Source: Phalacrocorax aristotelis
Taxonomy: Eukaryota; Chordata; Aves; Suliformes; Phalacrocoracidae
Assembly (NCBI RefSeq): GCF_949628215.1
Contig: NC_134276.1
Span: 59,743,733-59,807,732, forward strand
DNA: 64,000 nt
Direction: 5' to 3'
The notes below the pieces were generated by a model. It did not search any database. It was not told the DNA's origin and saw only the letters and a list, made by a program, of their open reading frames with translations. Below are positions 45,001 through 57,190 of the stretch, one piece after another (positions within the stretch are counted from its first letter, which is position 1; each line of letters begins with the position of its first letter). A program made the position numbers and the translations under genes.

Positions 45001-48000
45001 TGGATGGCAGTGGTGTGCTTGGAGGTCTCTGGGAAGCCCGCTGGGGATGGTAGGACTTGAAGGTGCCCTCAGGGACCGGATAGAGAAGTCACAAGTCAAA
45101 CCAGCAGCATTAGTCTGCTCAGGAATTTGAAGCATTTTAGGTAAAGGCACTTTTTGGGGCAGTTAACTGAGCAGAAATGTGCTGTGCTGCCATCTTCTCC
45201 CCTCAAGCGCTTGTTAGCACAGCCCAGAAGAGGTGCAGAAAGGGCAGTTATAGGTGGCCAAAAGCAAGGAAAATACCCGTAGTCCTTTGACTTCCTCTGT
45301 GATTAGGAAAGCAGGATGTCTTACATCATCTCTAAATAACGAATACACCATGGCATCGCTGAAATAGTGGAGGCCGATATTCCTCACCAGCGCAGCAATG
45401 CAGGCACGCTCCAGTTTTTGGCTGGTCGCTCTGGTTCCCAGTCAGGGGACAGTCCACCACAGCTGTGCAACCCAACACCCAATTGTGTGCGGATCTCCAC
45501 TTTCCACTTTTGAAAACTCAGTCCAGATTTCCTTTCACTCTGGGGCTTCATGAGCTGCGGCCGTGTTTTCAAATACCAAACACACTGACTGCATTTTGGA
45601 GGGGTCTCACTGTAAACACTCAATGAGTTTTTCTTGCAAACTTCGTTGTTACAAAATTCCAAATGACGTGGAAACAAAAACAGGTCAAACCCAATTACCA
45701 ACATGCAATTTCTGTTAAGAATCCATTTCTCATTATATGAACTCATTTCTTGGGAAGTACGCCAAAGTATTGTTTTGAATTTATGACCATCTCTACCAAT
45801 GTGGGATTACAAGTATGAAAAAGACACCAGAACTTATTGAAAGCAAAAGAATGCAGAAATAAGGACAAACTTTTGCTTAAAGCTCCTGTTCCCTGTTTGG
45901 TATCTGTGTCTGTTACTGGTTGTATGGGATATTCTGGACATTTTAAATTCAAATCCCTACAGGGGTGTGATAAAATGGCTGGTATTAAAAAATGCCAACA
46001 ATCCAAGTAATACATGTCCAACAGGTAACAAAGATAACATTTAATGGCACAGCCATTAGCAAGAGCCCTCATCAGAGGCTGGTACTGCCGTGTTCCTTGC
46101 AGGTGCAAATTCATCATCTGATCTGGCATTGCACCAAATGAATGTGGAGACCATGGTCTGACCACTTCACTTTCCTTCCTAGATTAAAACTTTCCACTGT
46201 TTAATCTTCCAAACTGGACACTTAATATTTCTGAATGGAGCAGAAGTTCTTCAGTGGCTCTGGACTACTCATGAGTTCTCCTACCCCCTCGTTATATATA
46301 CACACTGATTTATTCTGAAATGTCCCTAACTCCTACAAAATATTTTATCTAAATATTATATGTTGCCAGTAAAAAGACTAATATAATAAAATATCTCCAT
46401 TTTCAGAAGCTGAAAGCTACAAAAATACCTGCTTACACATCTTTCCTGTGGGTGCTTTGCGGACCTCAAGAGCAAATTTAATTAGGGTATTGTAAATTGG
46501 AATAACTCTGCTGATAACAGTTGAGTTCTTGTATCAGTGTAATTGGTATAAGAAGTTTTTGCTACCTTCCAAATGTTCTTTTTTGAAGAGAAACTACTAT
46601 TACTACAACAACTGTTGTAGAAGTACAGGAGGAGGTGGAGTAATCAGACAGTTTAGACTATGCATTGTAAACTCTTGTAGAAGAAGAGATTAGACTACAA
46701 GAGACTACTTGTGTCATAGCTTTATTTGAAGAAGGCTGCTGTCAGCAGCATAACATTAAGCATGGTTGTAGTCGTCTTCAAGGTCTAATGTAAAAAGTTT
46801 CATTTTCCATGAGGATGCTTCTATAAGGGTGACACTACAGAATGCCTTGGGAACAATATCACAGTCTTACTAGAACCTTTCTCAGATAAAAAGTGCCTGT
46901 CCCTGTTGTTCAGGAAACTATTATGATTATGACATCAAATATATTTAAGCAAAGTGACTGGTGCTGTGGTTTGAGAAGAAAGAGAGTTGCAAAACACATA
47001 TCTGCCTCTTCCCACAATTATAGAAGGGCTCCATACCAAACACAAGTCTCTCAGAGGGCAGTGGACAGAGGGAGCTGAGCCAGGGTCTCTTGCTGCGGCA
47101 TGAAGGGATGGAGTGGTGGAGGCTGTTGTGGCTGGGCCACGACAACATGGAGCTGTATCTGCTTCCAGACACACCCCAAGGAGCTGCACTGTCACCTGCC
47201 TCTGAGCTATTCCTGCAGTTTCGCTGTCACACAGGTGTCCGAGGTGTGTGGGATCCATCCTGTGGCACTCAGACCCATGCAAGCCTGGGTGTGGGGCCCA
47301 TGGAATCACAGCAGTTAGTTCTCTGAGAGGGGACCTTAAAGGAGCAAGGTGTTCTCTTGTATTTATCAATATATTAGTCTGCAGCACTTATTCCACAGCT
47401 GCATGCACTATGTCAAGTAAAATAACATAACAACCATTTTATGTATTACATCTTAAGTAGTGATTTGGTATTTCCTGCAGGCTTTCTTGTCAAAACCTTT
47501 AACTGATTTCTACTTCATTCTCTCTGTCCACAAAATAAAGCTATGGTATTGACCTGAGTTGTTTCTTGTAAGGATTAAACAGCTAGCATTTATATAATGT
47601 TTTAAAATGTCACATGCTGTTTTGGTTAATAAGTCATGATCTATATTAGCGAAGGCATGATGAAAACCAGCCAAACCTCTACTGTAAAAGAGTAGTGTAC
47701 TGTACACCTGCGCAGCAAGCACCGGACGTGTTTTATGCACTTCACAAAACAGCAATATTTTGCTTTTAGAAGCTGCATTTGCTTCATCCACAGTAAGTTT
47801 TGTTTTATTATCCTGCTGGCATTTTGAAATTCATAAACAAGTCTTGATTCAGATTTAAAACCTGCTTTAAAGGAGGGGTTCAGCAGTAGAAACCAACAGA
47901 GCCTGTCTCCATCTATCTTTTGCAGCATTCAGCCTCTTCCCTGAGGTGTTGGACTTCAGACACGTTTTATTAACATTCTGGAGTTGTACCCTCCTGACTA

Positions 48001-51000
48001 ACCAGCCATTAGCTGGCTCACTGATCCTTAACTGCAGATCACTCTCTCTCTTATATAGGCTGCATTTCCCTTAGGTTCCAAAATAATTAGTCTCCCGGCT
48101 ATGGATGTGATTTCCGTTTAAAGGAATGCAGAAGCAGCACCTCAGCCACTGCTGGCGAGCATCCTCATTCACGCTACACTCCTCCTCTGGTTGATATTCA
48201 CAGAGCACCAGATTCTAATTCTACTTAATAATTAGGCTAATACCAGACATAGTTACATTTGCCTTCCAGTGCAATTTTCGGCACAGTAAGCAAGGACTTG
48301 CATGCACAGAGCTCCCATAGCAACATGTTATTGTTAACCGAAGTTGTGTGCGCAGCTCCATGTGCTAAACATTCACTGAGGATAATTCAGCTGTCACATA
48401 CACAGGGGCAACTCCCACAGGATGTCAGTGGAAGGTTCAGAGGGCAGAATAATCTTATAAAAATATAACAGTTTGTTATGGTAATAGTCACCCAGAGTTG
48501 TGCTAGGTCAGTGCTGTGAGCTGGCCTGTTTTGGACCACAGAGATAAAGCCCTGCGCTCTCTCTTTTATCAGAGCTGAACCTGAGAGTGTCATCATTACA
48601 AAACATTTCAATATTATTCCTCAAAATGCGCTCTTCTGCAAGGTGTGATGCCTCCACGCTAAGGAGGGGACAGTGCTTACTGATGAACAGCGTGACTGCA
48701 AGCATCACCTTGGAGAACTCAAATGGAGAAAACTGCTCTTCATTTCAGAATACATAAAAAGTACTGGAAGTGATGACAGAAGGAGATTTGATAAGCTCAG
48801 TACAAATACTCACCAAATAATATAATAAATATATTTTATTCCATAGCATATACTGCCAACCTCTTCATTTAGGAAAGGAAAAAAGAAAAGCTATATAAAT
48901 ACTGTGCCTGAAAAGTTACTTATTGCATAGAGTCACGAAGACCTGGTGGACTTTTACTGACCATTTAAGAGTCTAAAACTTCACTAATTGCTTTGGTTGC
49001 CTTTTAATCGTATTAAGCCTTTTGTTTGGTGGCCTTCAATTTATTGAATGTCACAAAAGCAATCACAGACTAAAGAAGTTTTCTTAGAAAAAGGATAGAT
49101 ACTTAGGAAGTGACTTTTGCTTCTCATACTTACTGCACTTTAATTATAGAGACTTTAGGAATATGTTTTAACTCAGGTTACCAGACTTCATGAACACATG
49201 AGAACAAAACATGAATAAGCGAACAGCGACAGGTCTCCACAGAAAGCACTGAGTGATTTCAGTTCCCTCTGTACCCATATGCAGAGGTATGAGGATTGCT
49301 CCCCTCCTCGTGCCTCTGTTGGCATATTCGTACCTTACTAGGGATAGGCAGGATTAGGCACAATCTGTCCCCTGCCCAGATTCCCGTGAGTTTGTGTGGC
49401 TCCGTGCTGTTGCACATCCAATTACATCTGCCATTTTTGGGTGCCTTCTTGTATCCCAGTCCATCACAGCTGTAAACACTATAATTCAGACACCTTACCT
49501 AACTTGCAAATACAGCAATGTAACTTGAATGTCTAAATACCAGCCTTACTTTTGCAAAAGTAAGCTAGAAAATAACTTTTTCTTTTGAAGACAGAAGCCA
49601 TTTGCTGTCTTTCTCTGTACAAGTGCATATACCAGGCCTGACATATTTATTTCTTACAAGTATGACTGGTTTTCCAGTCAAGCACACGAAGCCAGGGAGG
49701 GAGTCTTCTTGGCTCCCTGGGAGGGGAGTACTCAAGCAATCTACATGTTTACTTTCTTTCTCCCTTTATTTTATTAAATTCCATCTTCCTTGGTAAGTCA
49801 TTTTAAAATGTCCATTTCAAGCATTTGCTTTGATCTGTCTGCCTGGTAATTAAATTGCCTGCCTTTAAATTGCCATCATTTAAAATAATCCTAATTAGGA
49901 CAATTTCCCCAAACTTCAAATACCGGTTTTGAATTGTAGTGTGAAAAGAATGAATAATGATTCTCCGTGTATTCACTTTAACATTGTCTACTTTTCCCAT
50001 ACAAGGAAATCCATTTTCTCACCTGTCATGTTAACTAAGGGCACAATCCAGCAAATTCTTACTTCTGCAAGTAGGTCTTAGTCACACAGCAATTCACTGG
50101 AACTAATTACAGGAAGATCTGCTTATGTGAATAAGGATGTCCAGGATAAGATCATTTGGATAAGTGTGCAAGCGTGTATGTGCATTGAGTAAGTGTAAGC
50201 CTGTGCAATAAGCATTTCACACTGATGCTTTAGAAGATGTCCTGTGCGAAACAGTAACTTGCCCTTCACACAAGAAGTGGAAATGAAGATTTTTATAGGT
50301 TGAAATAAAAATAATTATCATGGATACACATACAACTGCAATGAATCGCTTTCAATCTGTGTCTGAGTAATTTATGATCAGATGATCTGGCTGCACCTGT
50401 TTCAACTCCTGAGAGAGCCCAGCAGTGCTCATAAATACAAAGGGGCTAGACAATGCTTGTACCTCATAAAACATATCTTAAAAACCCCACTACTATATTT
50501 TAACTTACTACAAACATCACTGTACATTGTGTTTTTATTACACATATAGAGTGCTAAGACAGGAGAAAGCTTATAAGCAACTGTGACAGTTAGGAGAATG
50601 CAAAAAATACATAACCTGAAAGACCAGCTAGTAATAATCTACGGAGGCTGTGAAACAATTATACATTACTGTGTTTACCATGGCCTTTTATATTTACATA
50701 TCAGAACGTATATTGGAGGTTTAATTGTGAGGTTGTCAAAAGTAAAACTACTTTTAGAAAACCAAGCCATGCAATAATACAGGGGGGAAAAAAGATTTAA
50801 AAGTCTTTTGTTCAAATGGAAATACAGAAAACAACATCGTGTTTAAGCAGGATTTTATTTTCTTCTACTCAAGTGATGAAGAGGCTTTTGTAAAGAAAGG
50901 CTTTCATCTTATACATGCAGTACTCCATCACAACATAATTACCCTAATTTGTATTCCACTGTAGAAATAGGCTTTTTCAGCTTAAACAAATTAAGCAACA

Positions 51001-52429
51001 ATCACTAAGCGTACATGACCAGCATTCTTTCAAGTAACCTGTTATCAGCTCTGGCTACAGCTTTATCTTGATAAAATGGAAATCCTGCTTTATTTTCCTA
51101 CGTTTCCCCCGGGAGTATGCCAGTCATATCATCCAGAGAGGTGCTGCGATTCACTGGCTGGAGCAAGGGACAGAGTATCCAGCGATTACTTCCTACAGCC
51201 TCACTAAACCATTATGTGACCTGGGTCAAATCCTGGCTGCCTTTGGGCCTCTATTTAGGAGTGTGCCTAAGTACACACTTAACTCTGAACATGTGAATAA
51301 CCCGGCCACACTCAGAAGGTCTTTTAAACGGCTGCATGTGTGCCCTGCTGAATAGAGGCTCTTCTGCTGCTCTTTTCCTCTGGCTTTGGTTGATATTATG
51401 TGTCCTCAAGGATGACAGGACAAGCTCTGCCCCCATCTGTATTTACATTATTTGTCCTTTAGCTGTGTAACTGCAGATATCCCTGCTGTTTGTACATGTT
51501 CTTCTAATTATTAATCACGGTCTGACCTGGTGGATCACTACCAGTGAGGCTTTGCCTTCATCAGCTTCTCCTCTTCAGTCCTTCCAGGTATGACCCTATG
51601 GGTTGTATAATGGGCATCCCAAAATACTGGACAGGAGCTGAGGCCAGGGCATCAACCGGCTCTGTTCCAGCAGTGAGGGGATGACTCCTGACTCCAGTGT
51701 GGCACCGCTGCTGTCCAGAGAATGGGTAGAAGCAGCAGGGTGAGTTGCTCTGAAAGGGATTTGAAGGACGAGCAATGTCACAGCAAAACCAGGGTCCTTT
51801 TTTCTGGTGCCCACTCTCCAAGGTACAGCTGCAGGAATGGTGTTTGGCTCCACATGGTCTTGTTAAGATCCTTACAGAAAAAAAAAGAAAAGGAGGAGAA
51901 ATGGGGAGAGGTAATAAGGCCATCCCAGAGTTGTGGTAGGAGGAGGAAAGGAGCTGACCTGTCTGCTCACAAGGCAGTAGTGGCCAGAATTTAGATGTTT
52001 CCCAAGGGAATAGAAATGGTGCTGCCTTCAGATCTACCTTCAGCCCTAACAGAGGCTGATCCACCATGCAGAAATCTTTCCAAATAGGTAGCTCCCAGCA
52101 CGAACAAGGTGAATGGGAAGAGAACGTATCTACCTCCAAAAAGAGTGGGAACCATCTCTGTTCCTCCTGAAGTGCGGAGAGACAAAATTCACTAGGCAGG
52201 CATGTTTGTTATCAGCACATTTGTTGTGATCTCCTCTGGCACAGCTGAGATCAGCCATCAGAAACACAGGAATTAACAGTGGTGGCTAGAGAATGCCACT
52301 TTCCCCAGACCTCTCCCATCTCCCTCTCTTTCCCAACCATCCCCTGCAGAACTTTCCTTTCTCCAAAATCCCCACAGCCTGTCAGAGAGGAGCAATCACA
52401 AGGCTGCTCCATGAGGGAAGGTGAGCTGA
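33021..52429. other. Intergenic DNA between ZIC2 and PCCA, no gene supported
   Basis: Composition shifts at about 33.0 kb from CpG-rich to ordinary AT-richer DNA. Open frames are mostly under 150 codons and scattered in all six frames. I see no conserved protein motifs, rRNA or tRNA-like structures, and no clear transposon. Mildly GC-richer patches at 44.7-45.1 kb and 47.0-47.35 kb have no recognisable content. Short T/A runs (38142-38158) occur. Confidence 0.6.
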
Positions 52430-53425
52430 GGGTGACCACAGCACAGACAGGGCAGTGCCCTCCCTGTTAGGGTGCAGTCCCACCATGACTGGACAGGGTG
52501 AACAGAGCAAGGGTCATGATAGCAACATGTCCCATCAACAATTCAGCAATCTTCCGATAAAAGCAATGTAACAAGACAGGTTATGTTGGTAACAACACGA
52601 GTTACCAAAAAAACAAGTCAAGGTTTGAGGTCGATCCAGGAAATCCAAACAATTCAGGAGCAGCAGGGAACAGGACTGGGGAATAGGACACCTATGATGC
52701 AGCTGCAACTGGCAAAGCGGCTGAAATGAGGCTCCTGAGCATGGGCAGAGGGTGTCGACTGAGGTCCCAAGTGAGTCCAGTCAGGAAAATTAAGGCTTAT
52801 GGGTGCATTCAGTGCCCAGCACAGCCTTCCCTCCCATCATGGTGTGACCTTGCACCTCACAACACTGTGGGTTTTGAGGTGTACTTGCTGTGAAAAGCCA
52901 TGATTTTGGCCAATCTAACTGGTTCCCAGGAGTGCTCCTCAGATCTGTAGCCCGGCTGGCTAGTGAGGTATTAAAGTCTCTCCCAAACTGGTTTAGTGTC
53001 TGCCCAAAATTTACTTCACCTGGTACTCTTGTTGCCCCTGCACTGTAACTGTTGGAGGGGCAATGTGTTGGCAAGAGATGGGGTTTGGGTGATGAGGCTT
53101 CAGGAGGGTAGGCATGAAAAGTGGGGTGAGTCCTCAAGGATCATGTAAGCCAGGAGCCAAGGGTGGCCACAGCCCAGGTAAAGCAGTCCCTTAGCAGCCG
53201 GGAAGGGTGGTGACAGCAAGAGGTCCCATTGACAGTCCAGCCATCATCAGGCAGAGACAAAGGTCATGAGTTGGGTCCAAGGTCAATCCCGAAAGTCTGA
53301 ACAATAATTCAGTAAAAAGGCAGCTTATATCAGGCCTGATGAGCTGAAATGGGGTCCATGGGCTGATGGTATGGGTGCAGTGAGGCTGATCAGGAGGCCT
53401 TGGAGCCCAGCCCAGCCTTCCTCAG
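52430..53425. repeat. Degenerate direct duplication (two copies)
   Basis: Segments at about 52430-52830 and 53162-53425 share several collinear matches: GGGTGACCACAGCACAG versus GGGTGGCCACAGCCCAG, GTCCCATCAACAATTCAGC versus GTCCCATTGACAGTCCAGC, GAGGTCGATCCAGGAAATCC versus AAGGTCAATCCCGAAAGTC, and CCCAGCACAGCCTTCC versus CCCAGCCCAGCCTTCC. Spacing differs, so indels have accumulated. It may be an old tandem duplication or two copies of an unrecognised dispersed repeat. Confidence 0.6.
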
Positions 53426-54800
53426 TCACCTCTGTGTCATGGATTGAATGGACCTCAGTTTCCTTCAGAGAGAGCAAGCAGTGGTGGTGGTGCACTTCCC
53501 TCGGTGTTTAACATCGTGTTTGTGCCCAGGGGCTCCTGAAATCAATGCCTCGAAAGCTGGTCTTTGTTAAGTCCACCACCCTTTGAACTACCAAAATCCA
53601 GCGCTTTCTAGCACCATATGGTGAATGCATTGTCTTCCCTTGTCATCGCTGGATCCAAGGAGGAATATGAAACCATGGGCATCAAGAAATTGATACCAGA
53701 GCAAAGCTGTAAGAACTTAGGGGGCTTAAATAGCCTTCATGGGCAAGTGAGGACCAGCCAGGAGTATCTTCATGGTTGATACGCAGATTATCACCCATGT
53801 GTCATATGTCATGCCACATACAGAAGATACTGATCATTCTGAGGAAAATGGGATGGAATAATCCACACAGCTGTGTCACAGAGAGCTGTGACTAAATGAA
53901 CATGCTGCTTGACCTTGAGATTCAGCCTTCTTGAACTCCTTTTCACAAATTTTAAAATCCCAGTGCTTTCGGCAAAAAACAGAAGGAGATGGGTAAGAAA
54001 ACACGTTGTTGCTGTTACAGCAAGACAAGATGTGACTCACTGGAGATTGTTTCTATTGCCAGTTCTGGGTGCCATCATCAGGAACAGATCTGAGCAAATA
54101 CTTTCCCACAGGCCTGTTCCTTTTCCTCCCTTGGTGTTTCGTTTCCATCCCTGTACTCAGGGAGATGGTTGCTCTATGTACCCAAGAAGAAAGCTTCTTT
54201 TCCTCTTGATCAAACCAACTTGCCTCTCTCTGCCTCAAGCTTTCATGCCATTGTTTGAATCCAAAAAAACGATTTAGCCCTGCTGAATTTATTGCCTCTT
54301 TTAAGGAACTCCATCATCTCCTTTAGCCTGTCCATGCCCAGGAATACCAAATTCTGAAAGCAATCTTAAATTTAAATGTACCATTCTGTTTACTGAGCAG
54401 TGAACCTTCAGGCAATAAATACTACAGCAGGAATTCACCAAGACTGCGTTAAGGCTTGACAGCCCAGACAGCCACTGCACAAATCTTTGTTAGTCCTGAC
54501 AACATGTTTTATTTTTAATCAAAGGAATTACAAATTTGTTTTTAATCTTTGGGGTTACTCCTAATGCCTTAGAAAGGATCCAAAGCTGTTTAAAACTGTA
54601 TTCACATTACAAGCAGGCAGTAAATTTCAAGCTGTTAGTCAAGCCTATTGTCAATCCATGCGAACAACACCACAGAGAAGAGGCTCAGCAAAATTTTTGT
54701 CCATGTACTGGAGTTCTTTAATGCATTTCAGACACAGCAAGTGCTCCGGACCTCTCTGATTTTAGAAGTTACTTCCCTGGTTCCTGCATAGATGACCTAC
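53426..54800. other. Intergenic DNA, nothing recognised
   Basis: Ordinary-composition sequence without a supportable gene. The longest frame is 122 codons (53909-54277) with no recognisable features. Confidence 0.5.
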
Positions 54801-54804
54801 AGTC

Positions 54805-55551
54805 ATGCAGAATCTTTGGAGGCATTATACATGTGCTGGGCACCACGGTCCTGTCCTAGAGATTGTGCTAACTCCGCCTTGGTCCTACAACTGTGACAAT
54901 TTGCGAGTTCATCAGCAAGGCTCCAAGCCAAAGCTAATTTCTGTGCAACGGGGTGAACAACAGTGTGAGCTTGTATTTGCTCAAACCTGTGGAGCCATCA
55001 TGCTTACCCGGTTCTGTAACACCCTTCTCCACAAGCCTCTTGAGGAGGAAGTAAGACCTTTACATCAGTGCAGTCTGAGTCCTCCCCAGCCCATGGATCT
55101 CTCTCAGTATTTCTTTAAGGTTGTATTTACCTCCAGGCTACACTGGAACACGTTTTTGGTTTTGTTTTTTCACTCTCTGTGGGAATTTCACATTCTCATC
55201 CATTTCCTCCTTGAAGAACTCTTTCCAGTTGTCTGCAGAACCCTTCAGTCCATGAAATCACAGGAAAAACACAATTCCCATAAAGACATCACTCTGTGGT
55301 GTCAAAGGAGTTGTGACTCCTGTGCTAACCTCGTAAGAAATTTCATTAAGTGGTATCACTCCATCACATCCAAGTGTGATGCCTTCCCGAAACATGCAAG
55401 TGGCCTCCTTGATAACTATTTCCATTTAGGGCTGCGTCTCACAAGCTGCTTGAAACGCTCTGCAAGTCAGTCTGCTTTCCAGCCTTCACCTGCCCTCCCT
55501 GCCACAGATTCTGTGCAGACTCCAGCTAGCTCTGAGGCAGGCAGTGCTTAA
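54805..55551 (+). other. Unexplained 248-codon open frame
   Basis: An ATG-started frame of 248 codons in DNA of ordinary composition, where frames of this length are uncommon. The predicted protein begins MQNLWRHYTCAGHHGP and has a hydrophobic stretch around residues 117-145 (FLVLFFHSLWEFHILIHFLL region) and a serine/alanine-rich end. I do not recognise a family. The start has G at -3 and C at +4, a middling context. No upstream promoter or flanking exons are evident. It could be chance, part of a non-coding transcript, or remains of an old repeat; a real gene is the less likely reading. Confidence 0.2.
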
Positions 55552-56169
55552 CTCCCAGTTTTTACATCATGCTTCTATCTCCAGGCTTTTAAGTTGTGTC
55601 TTATCCAAATCATCAAACTAGAGGAAGCCAGACATGGTCCCCAGGACAAAGGGACTCTCACTCTGCTAATGTGAGAGCTCCTGTGTATTTCCCCAGTCAC
55701 ACCTGTGTTGCAGTGAGCAACTTTGCCAGAGTGTTGGGCCTTAATAGCCCTCACCAGCCTCACCTGGGATCTCTGCCCATGGCCCAGGACATCCATTTAA
55801 GCTCAGGCCTGAGCCTTTAGCCTTGCTTTAAGATATGTTGTTGGAGGTGTATGTGCCTCTCATCCTATGTCTGTTCCTGTCTCCTGGCTGGACTTTGGTC
55901 ACAGCCCTGTCTCTTGCTGCTCCCCCTGACAGGTGTCCCAAGATAGACCTACACCTGAGTTATCACCTTGCCTTCAGCAGTCTGGGACTGTTGATGGACC
56001 TTGATACCAGCATCCAGGTCTGCCCACCCTGTTCAGACCCTGCAGGACTGTGCCCTGGTGGTAAAGTGGCCCTGAGTGACCCCTACCTGGGCTCTAAGGC
56101 TCCTCTGGGGTGCCTGGTGGCAGTTTGGGCTGCCCCCAAAGAGCCCTAGGGACTGGATGGCCAGCAAAA

Positions 56170-57190
56170 GGGCAAGGTTGGGCTGACCCACAGCAGGAAG
56201 CTAGGATAAAGCTGAAGCTGTTGGTGGGGCTGAGCAAGGGTGGGATAATCAAGCCATCCCTGAACGTTCCCTTGGCTGGGAGCAGGGCTTGGAGGATGAA
56301 AACAGGGGTTCCTAGAGCAGCCTTTGAGCATGGGAAAGGGATCAAATCACCCCTGAGGCCATACTGTAGTAGGTGAAGGCTCAGACCTTCCCTGAAGAGA
56401 TCCCAAAGGCTGGACTGATGTCAAGTCACCCTGGAGGCCAGCTGGGGAGGGGAATCCAGCCTTCCTGGTGGAACCTGTGTTTCCGGGCAGGGGTAAATCC
56501 AGGTATCTCAGAGCAGGCATTCCCAGGATGGGGATCAAGACACCCACGAGGCCAGGGGCTTAGGATGTCCCTGAGCAGCCTAAGAAGCTGGGGAGAGGAA
56601 TTGCTCCACCCTGGGGAGCACTGGAAGATGGTGGTCAGAGGGGCTGGGGTGGCACCTATGAGAAACCACAGGGTCCTGGGGATTTCAAGCCCTCCCTGAG
56701 CAGCTCCAACAGCTGGGGTGATCCAGGCTGTCCCAAAGCAGCCTCAAAGGCTGTGTGGCTGCAGAGGATCAGATTGTCCTTGGGGGACAAGGAGATCACA
56801 ATGTCCCAGAGCAAGCAGACATGGCTTGGGGATTAAGCCACCCCTGAAGCCAGGTAGAGGATGAAGTCAAGCCCCCCTAAGAATGGGCTGGGGTGCTTGG
56901 GTTGCCCCTGAGGAGTTCCTGAGGCTAGGGAGGCTCAGGACTTTCCTGAGGAGACCTGAGAGCTGTGAAAGGTGAATGATGCTGATTGTGGGGTCCATGT
57001 TCCTGGAGAAACAGAGGCTGGGTGGCATGTGTGGGCTTCAAACAACGCTGAGGCCAGGAGGCCAAGACAGGGATGAAGCCACCCCTGAAGCATGTCTGTA
57101 TGTGGTAGGGTCACTCCTGAGGAGCCTTAGAAGTGGAAGGGTGTTCCTGCCACCCCTAAGGAGCCCCAACAAGCCTCGAAGCCTGGGCAG
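56170..57190. repeat. Decayed minisatellite, unit about 40-60 bp
   Basis: About 1 kb in which phrases such as CCCTGAGCAGCCT, GGATCAAGCCACCCCTGA, AGGCTGGGG and CCCCTGAGGCCA return again and again with substitutions and variable spacing. Reading through shows roughly 20 unit-like blocks. No protein-coding sense; frames across it are proline/leucine-rich accidents. Confidence 0.65.

Noticed and set aside
47300-47340. Possible second CR1 tail (GGAATCACAG and GGGACCTTAAAGG)
   Set aside because: Only two short resemblances, with no matching neighbouring CR1 sequence; too weak to call.
51561-52139. 192-codon minus-strand frame
   Set aside because: Cysteine/proline-rich reading without family features; not supported as a gene.
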